Assembly (NCBI GenBank): GCA_963849485.1
Contig: CAWKIF010000088.1
Location: 86,226 to 150,225, forward strand
Reading direction: 5' to 3'
Source: CAVTWJ01 sp963849485
GTDB lineage: Bacteria; Oederibacteriota; Muellerivitia; Muellerivitales; Muellerivitaceae
Length of the DNA: 64,000 bases
The position numbers and the translations under genes are program-made. Position 1 is the first letter of the stretch. The number at the start of each line of letters is the position of its first letter. Shown here one piece after another: positions 1 through 7,887 of the stretch. The notes under the pieces were generated by a model that was not told where the DNA came from, did not search any database, and worked only from the letters and a program-made list of their open reading frames with translations.

Positions 1-38
1 AGCCAGCTCCCACGGTAGTCACTGGGGTAGCGCCTTGA
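1..38 (+). CDS. C-terminal tail of an upstream gene, possibly penicillin-binding protein 2
   Basis: Frame 3 is open from the window edge and ends at a TGA at 36-38. That stop overlaps the TTG start of rodA by two bases (TTGA), as translationally coupled genes do. The eleven visible residues, PAPTVVTGVAP, show no domain. In many bacteria the gene before rodA is mrdA (PBP2), so that identity is a guess from gene order only. Confidence 0.3.
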   Translation, partial: PAPTVVTGVAP

Positions 39-1141
39 AAAGCTACCTGCGCTCCATGGATTGGATCCTGATCAGCATGGTTCTGGCCCTTTCCGTCATC
101 GGTTCGGTCGTGGTTTATTCGGCGACGATCCATAATCCCGACATTTCCCAGCTTTGGAGGAAACAGATTTTCTGGTTCGCCATCTCGCTCTTTGTCATGT
201 GGCTCTTCTCGAGGATCGACTACAGGTTTTGGATGGAAGCCTCCTATATTTTTTACGCCATATCCATGATTTCGCTGGTGCTGGTTCTGTTTATTGGCGA
301 TGAGACTAATGGGGCGAGGCGTTGGATTAAGCTTGGTTTTCTTTCATACCAGCCCTCGGAGTTGGCGAAGCTATCAATCATCCTGGTATTGGCCCGCTAT
401 ATTGGAAGCCAGACTTTGGAATTGGCCTACCTCCGCCGGTTTTTCCTACTCCTGGCCATCCTGGGTTTTCCCCTCCTCTTGATCCTGAAACAGCCTGATT
501 TAGGGACGGCGTTGCTCTTGGTTCCGGCCTCCCTAGTCATGATGTATGTAGGGGGGGTGCAGGTCCGCCGACTCATGTGGATTTTTATTCTGGGCGGAGC
601 CTCCTGTCCCTTGATCTGGCATTTTTTAAAGGATTACCAAAAGGAAAGGCTGGAGGTTTTTATCAGTCCATCGGACGACCCCCTGGGCGCTGGTTACAAT
701 ATTATCCAATCCGTAATCGCCATTGGATCGGGCGGGGTGGCGGGAAAAGGTTTCCTGCAGGGCACTCAAACCCAGTTATCTTTTATCCCGGAACACCATA
801 CGGATTTTATTTTTTCGGTGGTGGGAGAGGAATGGGGATTCGTGGGTTGTCTGGTCGTGTTACTCCTGTATTTTTTCATGATCCAGAAAGCCGTCGAGAT
901 TGGGAAAAAGGCCAGGGATCGGGAAGGGTCCCTTCTGGCATTAGGGATCGCCACCATGTTCGCGGTCCAGATCATCGTCAATTCCGGGATGACCCTGGGG
1001 CTTTTGCCCGTTGCCGGATTGACCCTTCCCTTTGTAAGTTATGGCGGTTCCTCTTTGGTGTTTAGTTATGCTGCGATCGGAGTTGTTTTGAATATCTCTT
1101 ACGCGAATCGCAGACCTGTCTTGATCGGTAGCAAAGCTTGA
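35..1141 (+). CDS. rodA: RodA, peptidoglycan glycosyltransferase of the elongasome (SEDS family)
   Basis: RodA is the SEDS-family glycosyltransferase that polymerises lipid II during cell elongation, working in the inner membrane with PBP2 and MreBCD. The 368-residue product has about ten hydrophobic segments. It shows SEDS signatures: an N-terminal VYSAT segment, the GARRWI stretch near residue 90, QPDLGTAL near 150, a FIPEHHTDFIFS loop near 250, and a LPFVSYGGSS ending near 335. The length is normal for RodA. The start is TTG at 35, overlapping the stop of the preceding frame. RodA is preferred over FtsW because of the missing N-terminal extension and the upstream overlap, but the paralogues are similar. 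Confidence 0.92.
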   Translation: MKSYLRSMDWILISMVLALSVIGSVVVYSATIHNPDISQLWRKQIFWFAISLFVMWLFSRIDYRFWMEASYIFYAISMISLVLVLFIGDETNGARRWIKLGFLSYQPSELAKLSIILVLARYIGSQTLELAYLRRFFLLLAILGFPLLLILKQPDLGTALLLVPASLVMMYVGGVQVRRLMWIFILGGASCPLIWHFLKDYQKERLEVFISPSDDPLGAGYNIIQSVIAIGSGGVAGKGFLQGTQTQLSFIPEHHTDFIFSVVGEEWGFVGCLVVLLLYFFMIQKAVEIGKKARDREGSLLALGIATMFAVQIIVNSGMTLGLLPVAGLTLPFVSYGGSSLVFSYAAIGVVLNISYANRRPVLIGSKA

Positions 1142-1163
1142 CCCAAGAGGTGATACTTAGATT

Positions 1164-1667
1164 TTGTTGGCGGCTTTTGGTTTGTTATACTTCACCTCGA
1201 ATGGAGTAAAAGTGGACTCGACTCCCAAACAACTCACCGCGAAAAAAGGCTGGCTGATCTTTGCTGTTTGTTGGGTGATTAGCTTTTTCGTTATTTACGG
1301 TCTGCGCCAAGTTCTTATACCTAAAGAAGAATTGGATTGTTATGGCAGGGTCATTACCCTTCAAAAGGCAGTCAACCAATGGAATCAAACCCATCTGGAG
1401 AAACCTATCACCGAGCTCATTGATGAAAATGCATTAGTTCAGGCTGGTTTTCTTAAGCCTCTTACCTATGATCACGAACGGCATTTCTATTTTGCGGGTC
1501 AAACCGCCCACGGCCCCAAGGTGAAGTGTAATAAGGATGAGGATAACCCGATGATTTTGAAACTAACGGGGGACACACTGATTGCGGTTCTTTTCTTTTT
1601 GTTTTATTGCTCTTACCGGGGATTTGTGTTGTTCGGGGACGAGGGTGAATCGGCTCAGATGAAATAA
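1164..1667 (+). CDS. Small membrane protein with a prepilin-like soluble segment, function unknown
   Basis: The 167-residue product has a hydrophobic helix at about 29-48, a soluble segment of roughly 85 residues and a second helix at about 136-152. The middle begins with DCYGRVITLQKAVNQWN and continues with short Leu/Val helices and a Tyr-rich strand. That pattern resembles the globular part of type IV pilin-like proteins, in which a Cys-anchored helix is followed by residues spaced like an N-terminal alpha helix. The resemblance is weak and the type III prepilin signal is absent. The start is TTG 1164, preceded by an AAGAGGTGA ribosome binding site, just after rodA. A role in envelope assembly with rodA is only a positional guess. 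Confidence 0.55.
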   Translation: MLAAFGLLYFTSNGVKVDSTPKQLTAKKGWLIFAVCWVISFFVIYGLRQVLIPKEELDCYGRVITLQKAVNQWNQTHLEKPITELIDENALVQAGFLKPLTYDHERHFYFAGQTAHGPKVKCNKDEDNPMILKLTGDTLIAVLFFLFYCSYRGFVLFGDEGESAQMK

Positions 1668-1688
1668 AAAAATGAAAGGCTTACATTA

Positions 1689-2609
1689 ATGTCACAAGTT
1701 CTCATTGTCGGATCAGTCGCTTACGACGGATTAACAACCCCTTACGGTTCCACTCCCAGGACCCTAGGTGGATCCTGTACCTATTCCGCCTTGGCGGCCT
1801 CCCTCTATACGAAAACGCACATCGTGGGTGTGGTAGGGGAAGATTTCAGGCCCCAAGATATCAAACTCTTGAACTCCAAGAAGATTGGCATAGATGGTTT
1901 GGAAAGGGCAAAGGGCAAGACTTTTTTCTGGAAGGGCCATTACAAGAAGGAAGATATGAATGTGGCCATTACGGAAAAGACTGAATTGAATGTCTTCGCC
2001 CAATTTAGCCCCAAGATTCCTGTCCAAGACCGGAATATCCCTTTCTTGTTCCTCGCTAATATCCATCCTGCCTTGCAGATGAACGTTTTGTGCCAAATGA
2101 AGAAACCCAAGTTTACCTTGCTGGATACCATGAACCTTTGGATTAATATCGCAAAGAAAGACCTTTTAAAAGTTATGAAGAAGGTGGACCTAATGGTGTT
2201 GAATGACCAGGAAGTAAAAATGCTAACTGGTATGAATAATTTGAAGGAAGCGGCCCGAGTGGTCTTGAGGCTGGGTCCCAAGCGCGTGATCGTCAAGAAG
2301 GGGGAGCATGGGGCCATGCTGGTTGGTCCTGAGGGTACCTTTTTGGCGCCAGCCATGCCCCTGGATAAGGTGGTCGACCCCACGGGAGCCGGGGACACTT
2401 TCGCGGGTGGTTTTATCGGTTATTTGGCCCGGCAGGACAAGGTGAATTTGGAAACCCTCAAACAAGCAATCGTAGTGGGGAGCCTAACGGCTTCCTTTAC
2501 GGTACAGGAACTGGGAGTCAGGGGAGTGGCGGGGCTCACCCTTGCGAAAGTACGCCAAAGGGCCAAAGAATTCTATCGATTTGCCAGCCTGCCTCTCATA
2601 AAATTGTGA
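1689..2609 (+). CDS. PfkB-family carbohydrate or nucleoside kinase
   Basis: PfkB (ribokinase-family) enzymes transfer phosphate from ATP to a sugar or nucleoside in the cytoplasm. The 306-residue protein has the N-terminal GG substrate motif (TLGGSCTYSALAA, about 25-37) and the C-terminal signature DPTGAGDTFAGGF (230-242), in which Asp236 is the catalytic base and Gly233-Ala-Gly form the anion hole. The insert between residues 60 and 120 that would set substrate choice matches no subfamily I can name. The start ATG is at 1689. The gene is followed by a strong hairpin terminator, so it closes the rodA-side transcription unit. Confidence 0.88.
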   Translation: MSQVLIVGSVAYDGLTTPYGSTPRTLGGSCTYSALAASLYTKTHIVGVVGEDFRPQDIKLLNSKKIGIDGLERAKGKTFFWKGHYKKEDMNVAITEKTELNVFAQFSPKIPVQDRNIPFLFLANIHPALQMNVLCQMKKPKFTLLDTMNLWINIAKKDLLKVMKKVDLMVLNDQEVKMLTGMNNLKEAARVVLRLGPKRVIVKKGEHGAMLVGPEGTFLAPAMPLDKVVDPTGAGDTFAGGFIGYLARQDKVNLETLKQAIVVGSLTASFTVQELGVRGVAGLTLAKVRQRAKEFYRFASLPLIKL

Positions 2610-2631
2610 CCCAACAACGCAATTCAAAGCC

Positions 2632-2671
2632 TTAAGCGCGACGGAAACCTCCATCGCGCTTAAATTTTATT
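2632..2671 (+). terminator. Rho-independent terminator after the PfkB kinase
   Basis: The arms TTAAGCGCGA (2632-2641) and TCGCGCTTAA (2654-2663) are perfectly complementary around a 12-base loop, and the run ATTTTATT follows. It lies 22 bases after the kinase stop and just before the next start codon region. Confidence 0.7.
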
Positions 2672-2684
2672 AGGAACCCCGAGA

Positions 2685-3866
2685 ATGCCCATCCAGACCG
2701 AGTCGAAGCTCATCAAAAGCTTTCCCCCGTATCTTTTTGCCCGGTTGAACGCCGAAAAATTGACCGCCCGGCAAAAGGGAATCGATGTCATCGATTTCAC
2801 CATGGGTAATCCCGATTCCCCCACGCCTGAACCCATCGTGAACAAACTTATTGAGGTGGTGCACGACAAGAAGTCGCACCGTTATTCGACCTCCAAGGGC
2901 ATTCCGGCCTTCCTGAAGGCCGTTTCCCGCTGGTATGAACGCAAATACAACGTGTCGATTGACCCGAAAACCGAGGCTGTCTCTGTCATCGGTTCCAAAG
3001 AGGGCATTGCCCATCTGGGCCTTTCAGTCATCAACCGGGGTGACCAAGTTTTCGTGCCGGATCCCACCTATCCCATCCACCAATACAGCATTGTGATCGC
3101 TGGGGGAAAACTGGTACGCATTCCCGTCTTGGGCGGGCCGGAGGATTTCCTTAAAAAGCTGGAGAAGGCCACGTCCAAGCGGGGGGCCAAGCCCAAGATG
3201 CTCATCATCAATTTCCCCCATAACCCCACCACCATTTGCGTGGAACCGGGATTCTTTGAGGAAATCGTTAAGTGGGCCAAGCGCCATCAGGTCATGGTGG
3301 TCCACGACTTGGCCTACGCCGACATTGTGTTCGATGATTACAAGTCGCCCAGTTTTCTAGCCACCAAGGGCGCCAAGGATGTTGGGGTGGAACTCTTCAC
3401 CCTGTCCAAATCCTACAACATGGCCGGCTGGCGCATCGGATTCTGCGCCGGAAACGAGAAGGTCATCACCTCCCTGGCCCGCATCAAGAGCTATATGGAT
3501 TACGGCATCTTCACACCCATCCAAGTGGCTGCCATTACGGCCCTGGATAGCCCCGAGGATCATTTGCGAAAATTGGCCGCTGTGTATCAGGAGCGCCGGG
3601 ACATCATGGTCGAGAGCATGAATAAAATGGGCTGGCCGGTCGATAGTCCCAAGGCAGCCATGTATCTCTGGGCCAAGATACCTCCTAAATTTGCCCATAT
3701 GAATTCAATGGATTTTGCCATGATGCTCCTGAACAAAGCCGAAATGGCTGTTTCGCCAGGTTCGGGATTTGGGAAGCTGGGCGAGGGTTACGTCCGTATA
3801 GCCATTGTGGAAAATAAAGACCGGATTCGGCAAGCTTTGCGAAATGTTAAAAAGTTGATTGTTTAA
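2685..3866 (+). CDS. alaC: AlaC-like class I aminotransferase (glutamate-pyruvate type)
   Basis: This is a PLP-dependent fold-type I aminotransferase of 393 residues. Along its whole length it follows the AlaC/YfdZ pattern: LPPY-like N terminus (FPPYLFARL), DFTMGNPDSPTP near 37-48, YSTSKGIPAF near 67-76, IGSKEGIAHL near 102-111, HDLAYADIV at 207-215, and the PLP loop SKSYNMAGWRIGF with Schiff-base Lys242. Known AlaC enzymes interconvert alanine and 2-oxoglutarate with pyruvate and glutamate. Relatives act as LL-diaminopimelate or aspartate aminotransferases, so the true substrate is open. It stands before an aspartate aminotransferase and the hom-thrC-lysC set, which favours an amino-nitrogen role in the aspartate family. 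Confidence 0.88.
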   Translation: MPIQTESKLIKSFPPYLFARLNAEKLTARQKGIDVIDFTMGNPDSPTPEPIVNKLIEVVHDKKSHRYSTSKGIPAFLKAVSRWYERKYNVSIDPKTEAVSVIGSKEGIAHLGLSVINRGDQVFVPDPTYPIHQYSIVIAGGKLVRIPVLGGPEDFLKKLEKATSKRGAKPKMLIINFPHNPTTICVEPGFFEEIVKWAKRHQVMVVHDLAYADIVFDDYKSPSFLATKGAKDVGVELFTLSKSYNMAGWRIGFCAGNEKVITSLARIKSYMDYGIFTPIQVAAITALDSPEDHLRKLAAVYQERRDIMVESMNKMGWPVDSPKAAMYLWAKIPPKFAHMNSMDFAMMLLNKAEMAVSPGSGFGKLGEGYVRIAIVENKDRIRQALRNVKKLIV

Positions 3867-3881
3867 ACGGGGAGAAAATTT

Positions 3882-4023
3882 ACAAGGTGCTGAAAAAATA
3901 TTTTTCAGCACCTTGTCGACAGCCATGGGATAGAACGAGCCACTTAAAATATGGTTTTTATGCATTATGGCTCGTTCGTAAATATGAAAAAGTCCGATTG
4001 TATGACTTTTTCAGCATCCTGTT
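3882..4023 (+). repeat. MITE-like palindromic element, copy A
   Basis: This 142-bp non-coding element lies between the two aminotransferases. The left end, ACAAGGTGCTGAAAAA, and the right end, TTTTTCAGCATCCTGTT, form imperfect terminal inverted repeats. Inside are three hairpins: the left end folding on its own copy (3883-3914), AACGAGCCA...TGGCTCGTT (about 3933-3976), and GAAAAAGTC...GACTTTTTC (about 3986-4012). Related copies lie at 23033-23140 and, inverted, at 48958-49101. No reading frame is present. Confidence 0.8.
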
Positions 4024-4054
4024 AATTATCTATTAAGTTGAACTGGAGGAACTC

Positions 4055-5221
4055 ATGGATATCTCGAATCGGATGAAACAAGTCGCCCCCTCGATGACCT
4101 TAGCTATCGACGCGAAGGCGAAAAAGCTGAAAGAAGAAGGGGTCGATGTCCTCAATTTCGGGGCTGGGGAACCTGATTTCAATACGCCCGGCCCTGTTTG
4201 CGAAGCGGCCAAGAAGGCCATTGATGAGGGCCACCATAAGTACACGCCCGTTCCTGGGACGGTGGAATTACGCAAGGCCATCGGGGAATACCTGGGAAAA
4301 CAATACGGGGTTATGTATTCCCCGTCTGAGATCGTCGCATCATGCGGGGCCAAACATTCCCTCTACAACGTCTTTATGGCCGTCATCAACCCTGGCGATG
4401 AAGTTCTGATCCCCTCCCCCTACTGGGTCAGCTATCCCGAACAGGTAAAACTGGCGGAAGGTGTCCCCGTTTATGTCGAATGCCCTGAATCGGAAGAATT
4501 CAAGCTCACGCCGGAAGCCTTGAAGGCCAAGATCACCCCCAAGACCAAAGCTCTTGTCCTTAATTCACCCAGCAACCCAACGGGTGCGGTGGTTGGCCGC
4601 AAAGCCATGGAAGGCATCGCTGAATTGGTCTTGAAACACAAACTCATCGTCGTCTCGGATGAGATTTATTCCAAACTCATTTACGGGGAAGAGCATGTTT
4701 GCTTCCCCTCCATTTCCAAGGAGGTTTCCGCCCAGACCATCCTGATCAACGGGATGTCCAAGGCCTTCGCCATGACGGGCTGGCGGTTGGGTTACGCCGC
4801 CGGGCCCGCCAATATCATGAAGGCGGTCGCCGATCTGCAGGGACAATCGACCTCCAATCCCACCTCCATCGTTCAAAAAGCGGGAGTGGCGGCCCTGGCC
4901 CTGCCTGATTCGGAAATCCAAAAAATGGTTGAAGTGTTCAAAAAGCGCCGGGACATGATCGTGGACGGCTTGAATGCCATACCAGGAATCAAGTGCCTCA
5001 AACCAGCGGGAGCCTTTTATGTGTTTCCCAACGTGAAGGGCCTGTTAAAACCCGGCCGGTCGACCTCCATGGAACTTTCCGATTTTCTTCTCGACAAGGC
5101 CAAGGTGGCCATCACGCCGGGCATCGCCTTTGGCGCGGAGGGTTACCTGCGCATGTCCTACGCTACCAGTGAAAAGGCCATCTTGGAGGGCTTGAGACGC
5201 ATTAAAGAAATCACCGCTTAA
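4055..5221 (+). CDS. aspC: Aspartate aminotransferase, class Ib
   Basis: This 388-residue PLP enzyme swaps the amino group between aspartate and 2-oxoglutarate. It shows NFGAGEPDFNTP at 34-45, HKYTPVPGTVELR near 61-73, SPSNPTGAV near 171-179, SDEIYSKLIY at 201-210 and the PLP loop NGMSKAFAMTGWRLGY with Schiff-base Lys236. A late Arg in YLRMSYA fits the alpha-carboxylate-binding arginine. The start ATG follows an AACTGGAGGAA ribosome binding site. It supplies or drains aspartate just upstream of the homoserine/threonine genes. Bifunctional aspartate/prephenate aminotransferases belong to the same subgroup, so that activity is possible. Confidence 0.88.
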   Translation: MDISNRMKQVAPSMTLAIDAKAKKLKEEGVDVLNFGAGEPDFNTPGPVCEAAKKAIDEGHHKYTPVPGTVELRKAIGEYLGKQYGVMYSPSEIVASCGAKHSLYNVFMAVINPGDEVLIPSPYWVSYPEQVKLAEGVPVYVECPESEEFKLTPEALKAKITPKTKALVLNSPSNPTGAVVGRKAMEGIAELVLKHKLIVVSDEIYSKLIYGEEHVCFPSISKEVSAQTILINGMSKAFAMTGWRLGYAAGPANIMKAVADLQGQSTSNPTSIVQKAGVAALALPDSEIQKMVEVFKKRRDMIVDGLNAIPGIKCLKPAGAFYVFPNVKGLLKPGRSTSMELSDFLLDKAKVAITPGIAFGAEGYLRMSYATSEKAILEGLRRIKEITA

Positions 5222-5301
5222 TTCCTTGGAAAAGGGACTCGGCTGGTTCAGGTCTTTCGCTTGAATAAGCCACTTTTTTCCCCTAATCTATTATTCCTTT
5301 C

Positions 5302-5342
5302 AGCAAAACGCCCCAAACTTAATGGTTTTGGGGCGTTTTGCT
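5302..5342. terminator. Strong hairpin terminator, likely bidirectional
   Basis: The arm AAAACGCCCCAAA pairs with TTTGGGGCGTTTT around a short AT-rich loop. Both flanks (AGC / GCT) extend the stem. The G+C core with A-rich and T-rich outer ends can stop transcription from either strand. It separates the aminotransferase from hom. Confidence 0.75.
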
Positions 5343-5378
5343 ATTTAGCCCATAACTCGGACTTCTGGAGACGAATGT

Positions 5379-6701
5379 ATGGCCGACAATAAATCCGTTA
5401 TTCAAGTGGGCATGATCGGTTTTGGAACCGTGGGACAGGGGGTTTACCGTCTCCTCGAAAAGAACCGTCCCGAAATTGAAGCCAAGATCGGCGCGCCCAT
5501 CCGAATCAAGAAGATTATCGACCGGGACTGGTCCCAACCCCGCGACGTGGTGGTCCCCGAGGAAATGAAAGGCACCCAATTTGATGAGATTGTCACCGAT
5601 CCCGAGATCGACATTATCCTTGAGTTGATCGGCGGTTATGAACCCGCCCGCACCTTCATCTTGGACGCCATGCGCCGGGGGAAGCACGTGGTGACCGCCA
5701 ATAAGGCGGTGCTTTCGGTTCATTGGGACGAAATCATCCAAACCGCGCGCCAGCACAAGGTGGATATCTATTTCGAGGCGGCCGTTTGTTCCGGCACCCC
5801 GGTGATCCAGGCCATTAATGACGGCCTGGCCCCTAACAACATCATTTCCATCTACGGCATCCTGAACGGCACGAGTAACTTCATTCTTCAAAAAATGACG
5901 GAAGAAAAGAAGACCTTCAAGGAAGCCATTCTCATGGCCCAAAAGAAGGGATTGGCCGAAGCCGATCCAACCTTGGATATTAACGGCATGGACGCGGCCC
6001 ACAAACTTTCCATCCTGGCCTCCCTGGCCTTTTCCAAAAGGGTGAAGGTGGAGGATATATATGTGGAAGGCATCGAGAGGATCTCGGCCCAGGACATTGA
6101 TTTTGCCCGGGAGGAATTCGGCCGGGTTGTGAAGCTTTTTGCCATCGCCGAACTGGAGGGGGATGAGTTGGAAGTCCGGGTCCACCCGACCCTGATCCCG
6201 GCGGACCACTTATTGGCCAAGGTGGACGGGGAGTACAACGGCGTGCTGGTGAAGGGTGACTGGATCGGTACCACTATGTACTACGGCCTCGGCGCGGGCC
6301 AGCGGCCCACCGCCTCGGGGGTGGTCTCGGACCTCATTTACGTGGGCCGGGCCGTGCACGATAACATCGCCGGTGAAATCTCCAACGCCTGGTTCCTGAG
6401 CGATAACCCCCAGATCAAGCGCATCCGGAAGATGGGCGACGTGAAATGCCGTTATTACCTCAAGTTCACGGTCTTGGACCAGGTGGGGGTCTTGTCTAAC
6501 ATTTCCCGAATCCTGGGAGAACACCAGATCTCCATCGCTTCGGTCGTCCAAAAGGAGCAGAAAAAGGGGGATAAGGTGCCGGTCGTCATCGTGACCTATG
6601 AGGCCCTGGAAAAGAACGTGCAGGAAGCCCTTAAGAAGATCAATGGTTTGCCTTTCGTGCAGGAGGAAACCCTCCTGATCCGCATGGATAGGGGTGAGTA
6701 A
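5379..6701 (+). CDS. hom: Homoserine dehydrogenase with C-terminal ACT domain
   Basis: It reduces aspartate-4-semialdehyde to homoserine with NAD(P)H, the branch point to threonine and methionine. The 440-residue protein begins with a Rossmann motif (GMIGFGTVGQGVY, 12-24), then has KHVVTANKA near 104-112, GILNGTSNFIL near 160-170 and the catalytic block EADPTLDINGMDAAHKL around 194-210. The last ~85 residues, from LKFTVLDQVGVLSNIS, are an ACT domain of the type that gives threonine feedback inhibition. The start ATG follows a CTGGAGAC site. The stop TAA abuts the ATG of thrC, so the two are one operon. Confidence 0.95.
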   Translation: MADNKSVIQVGMIGFGTVGQGVYRLLEKNRPEIEAKIGAPIRIKKIIDRDWSQPRDVVVPEEMKGTQFDEIVTDPEIDIILELIGGYEPARTFILDAMRRGKHVVTANKAVLSVHWDEIIQTARQHKVDIYFEAAVCSGTPVIQAINDGLAPNNIISIYGILNGTSNFILQKMTEEKKTFKEAILMAQKKGLAEADPTLDINGMDAAHKLSILASLAFSKRVKVEDIYVEGIERISAQDIDFAREEFGRVVKLFAIAELEGDELEVRVHPTLIPADHLLAKVDGEYNGVLVKGDWIGTTMYYGLGAGQRPTASGVVSDLIYVGRAVHDNIAGEISNAWFLSDNPQIKRIRKMGDVKCRYYLKFTVLDQVGVLSNISRILGEHQISIASVVQKEQKKGDKVPVVIVTYEALEKNVQEALKKINGLPFVQEETLLIRMDRGE

Positions 6702-7763
6702 ATGGCTTTTTGGCGTGGCGTGATTGAAGAATACCGTTCCTTCCTTCCGGTGACGGAAAAGACGCCGGTCGTGACCCTCAAAGAGGGGGACACCCCCCTG
6801 ATCTACGGGCCCCGAATTTCCGAAAAGCTCGGCAACGGCCTTAAGGTTTATTTCAAGTTCGAGGGTTTGAACCCGACCGGATCCTTCAAGGACCGGGGCA
6901 TGACCATGGCCATGTCCAAGGCCTCGGAAGAGGGCGCCAAGGTAGTGGTTTGCGCCTCGACGGGGAACACCTCCGCAGCTGCGGCCGCCTATTCGGCCCA
7001 CGCGGGAATCTCCTGCGCGGTTTTCCTTCCCCACGGGTCGATCGCCTTGGGAAAACTCGCCCAATCTATGATCTATGGGGCCCAGGTGATCGCCGTCGAG
7101 GGGAATTTTGATCAGGCGCTCAACCTTACCCGTGAGTTGGCGGATAAGTACCCAGTTACAATGGTGAATTCCAATAATCCTTACCGCTTGCAGGGCCAGA
7201 AAACTGCGGCCTTTGAGATCATTGATACCTTGGGAGACGCGCCGGAATATCACGCCATACCGGTAGGCAACGCTGGAAATATCACCGCGTACTGGATGGG
7301 TTACCGGGAATACAAAGAAAAAAGCCATTCCACCCGTCTTCCTAAAATGTGCGGGTTCCAGGCTGATGGAGCGGCTCCGATCGTGAGGGGCCACGTAGTG
7401 AAAGATCCCCACACCCTGGCGACCGCCATCAAAATCGGGAATCCCTTCTCCTGGAAAAAAGCGGAGGAGGCCCGGGACCAGTCTGGCGGAATTATTGATG
7501 CCGTGACGGATGATGAGATATTGGAAGCCTATCAGATGTTGGCCGCCATGGAAGGCATCTTTTGCGAACCCGCGTCAGCGGCCTCCTTGGCGGGCGTAAT
7601 CAAGAAAAACAAAACAGGCTTTTTCACGGATGGCGAACGCCGGATTGTATGTACCCTCACTGGCCATGGTTTAAAAGATCCAGATCGGGCGGTCGCCATG
7701 TGCGCCCAACCCCAAGTAGTGAAGCCTGAAATGGGCTCGATCCTTAAAGCCCTAAAGCTTTAG
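6702..7763 (+). CDS. thrC: Threonine synthase (short form without zinc ribbon)
   Basis: It converts O-phosphohomoserine to threonine using PLP. The 353-residue fold-type II protein shows NPTGSFKDRGM with Schiff-base Lys63, the phosphate-binding CASTGNTSAAAAAY near 84-97 and a late TLTGHGLKDPD. It starts directly after the hom stop with no spacer, its ribosome binding site (GGGGTGAG) lying within hom. A separate homoserine kinase gene is not visible in the window. A second threonine-synthase-like gene, with zinc ribbon and a SAM riboswitch, lies at 14727, so this copy is the best candidate for the main threonine route. Confidence 0.93.
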   Translation: MAFWRGVIEEYRSFLPVTEKTPVVTLKEGDTPLIYGPRISEKLGNGLKVYFKFEGLNPTGSFKDRGMTMAMSKASEEGAKVVVCASTGNTSAAAAAYSAHAGISCAVFLPHGSIALGKLAQSMIYGAQVIAVEGNFDQALNLTRELADKYPVTMVNSNNPYRLQGQKTAAFEIIDTLGDAPEYHAIPVGNAGNITAYWMGYREYKEKSHSTRLPKMCGFQADGAAPIVRGHVVKDPHTLATAIKIGNPFSWKKAEEARDQSGGIIDAVTDDEILEAYQMLAAMEGIFCEPASAASLAGVIKKNKTGFFTDGERRIVCTLTGHGLKDPDRAVAMCAQPQVVKPEMGSILKALKL

Positions 7764-7771
7764 AAACCGGC

Positions 7772-7853
7772 ATTTACCACAGAGACACAGAGAGATTAGA
7801 GCTTTAACAATTTAATTGGTTTTATCCGTGTCTCCGTGTCTCTGTGGTGAAGG
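7772..7853. repeat. Inverted repeat of the CACAGAGACACAGAG type
   Basis: The arms TTTACCACAGAGACACAGAG and CGTGTCTCTGTGGTGAAGG face each other across about 30 AT-rich bases between thrC and lysC. The pattern is an A/G-variant of the CACCGCCAAGACGCCAAG elements found at six other places in the window. No protein is encoded. Confidence 0.7.
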
Positions 7854-7887
7854 TTTTTTTGATGCTTGGATTTAAAAGGAATAGAAA

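Noticed and set aside
5319..6209. 296-residue minus-strand frame opposite hom
   Set aside because: It is the shadow of the conserved hom gene, with no recognisable domain. Similar shadows opposite nifJ, cimA and the DHOD-like gene were left out for the same reason.
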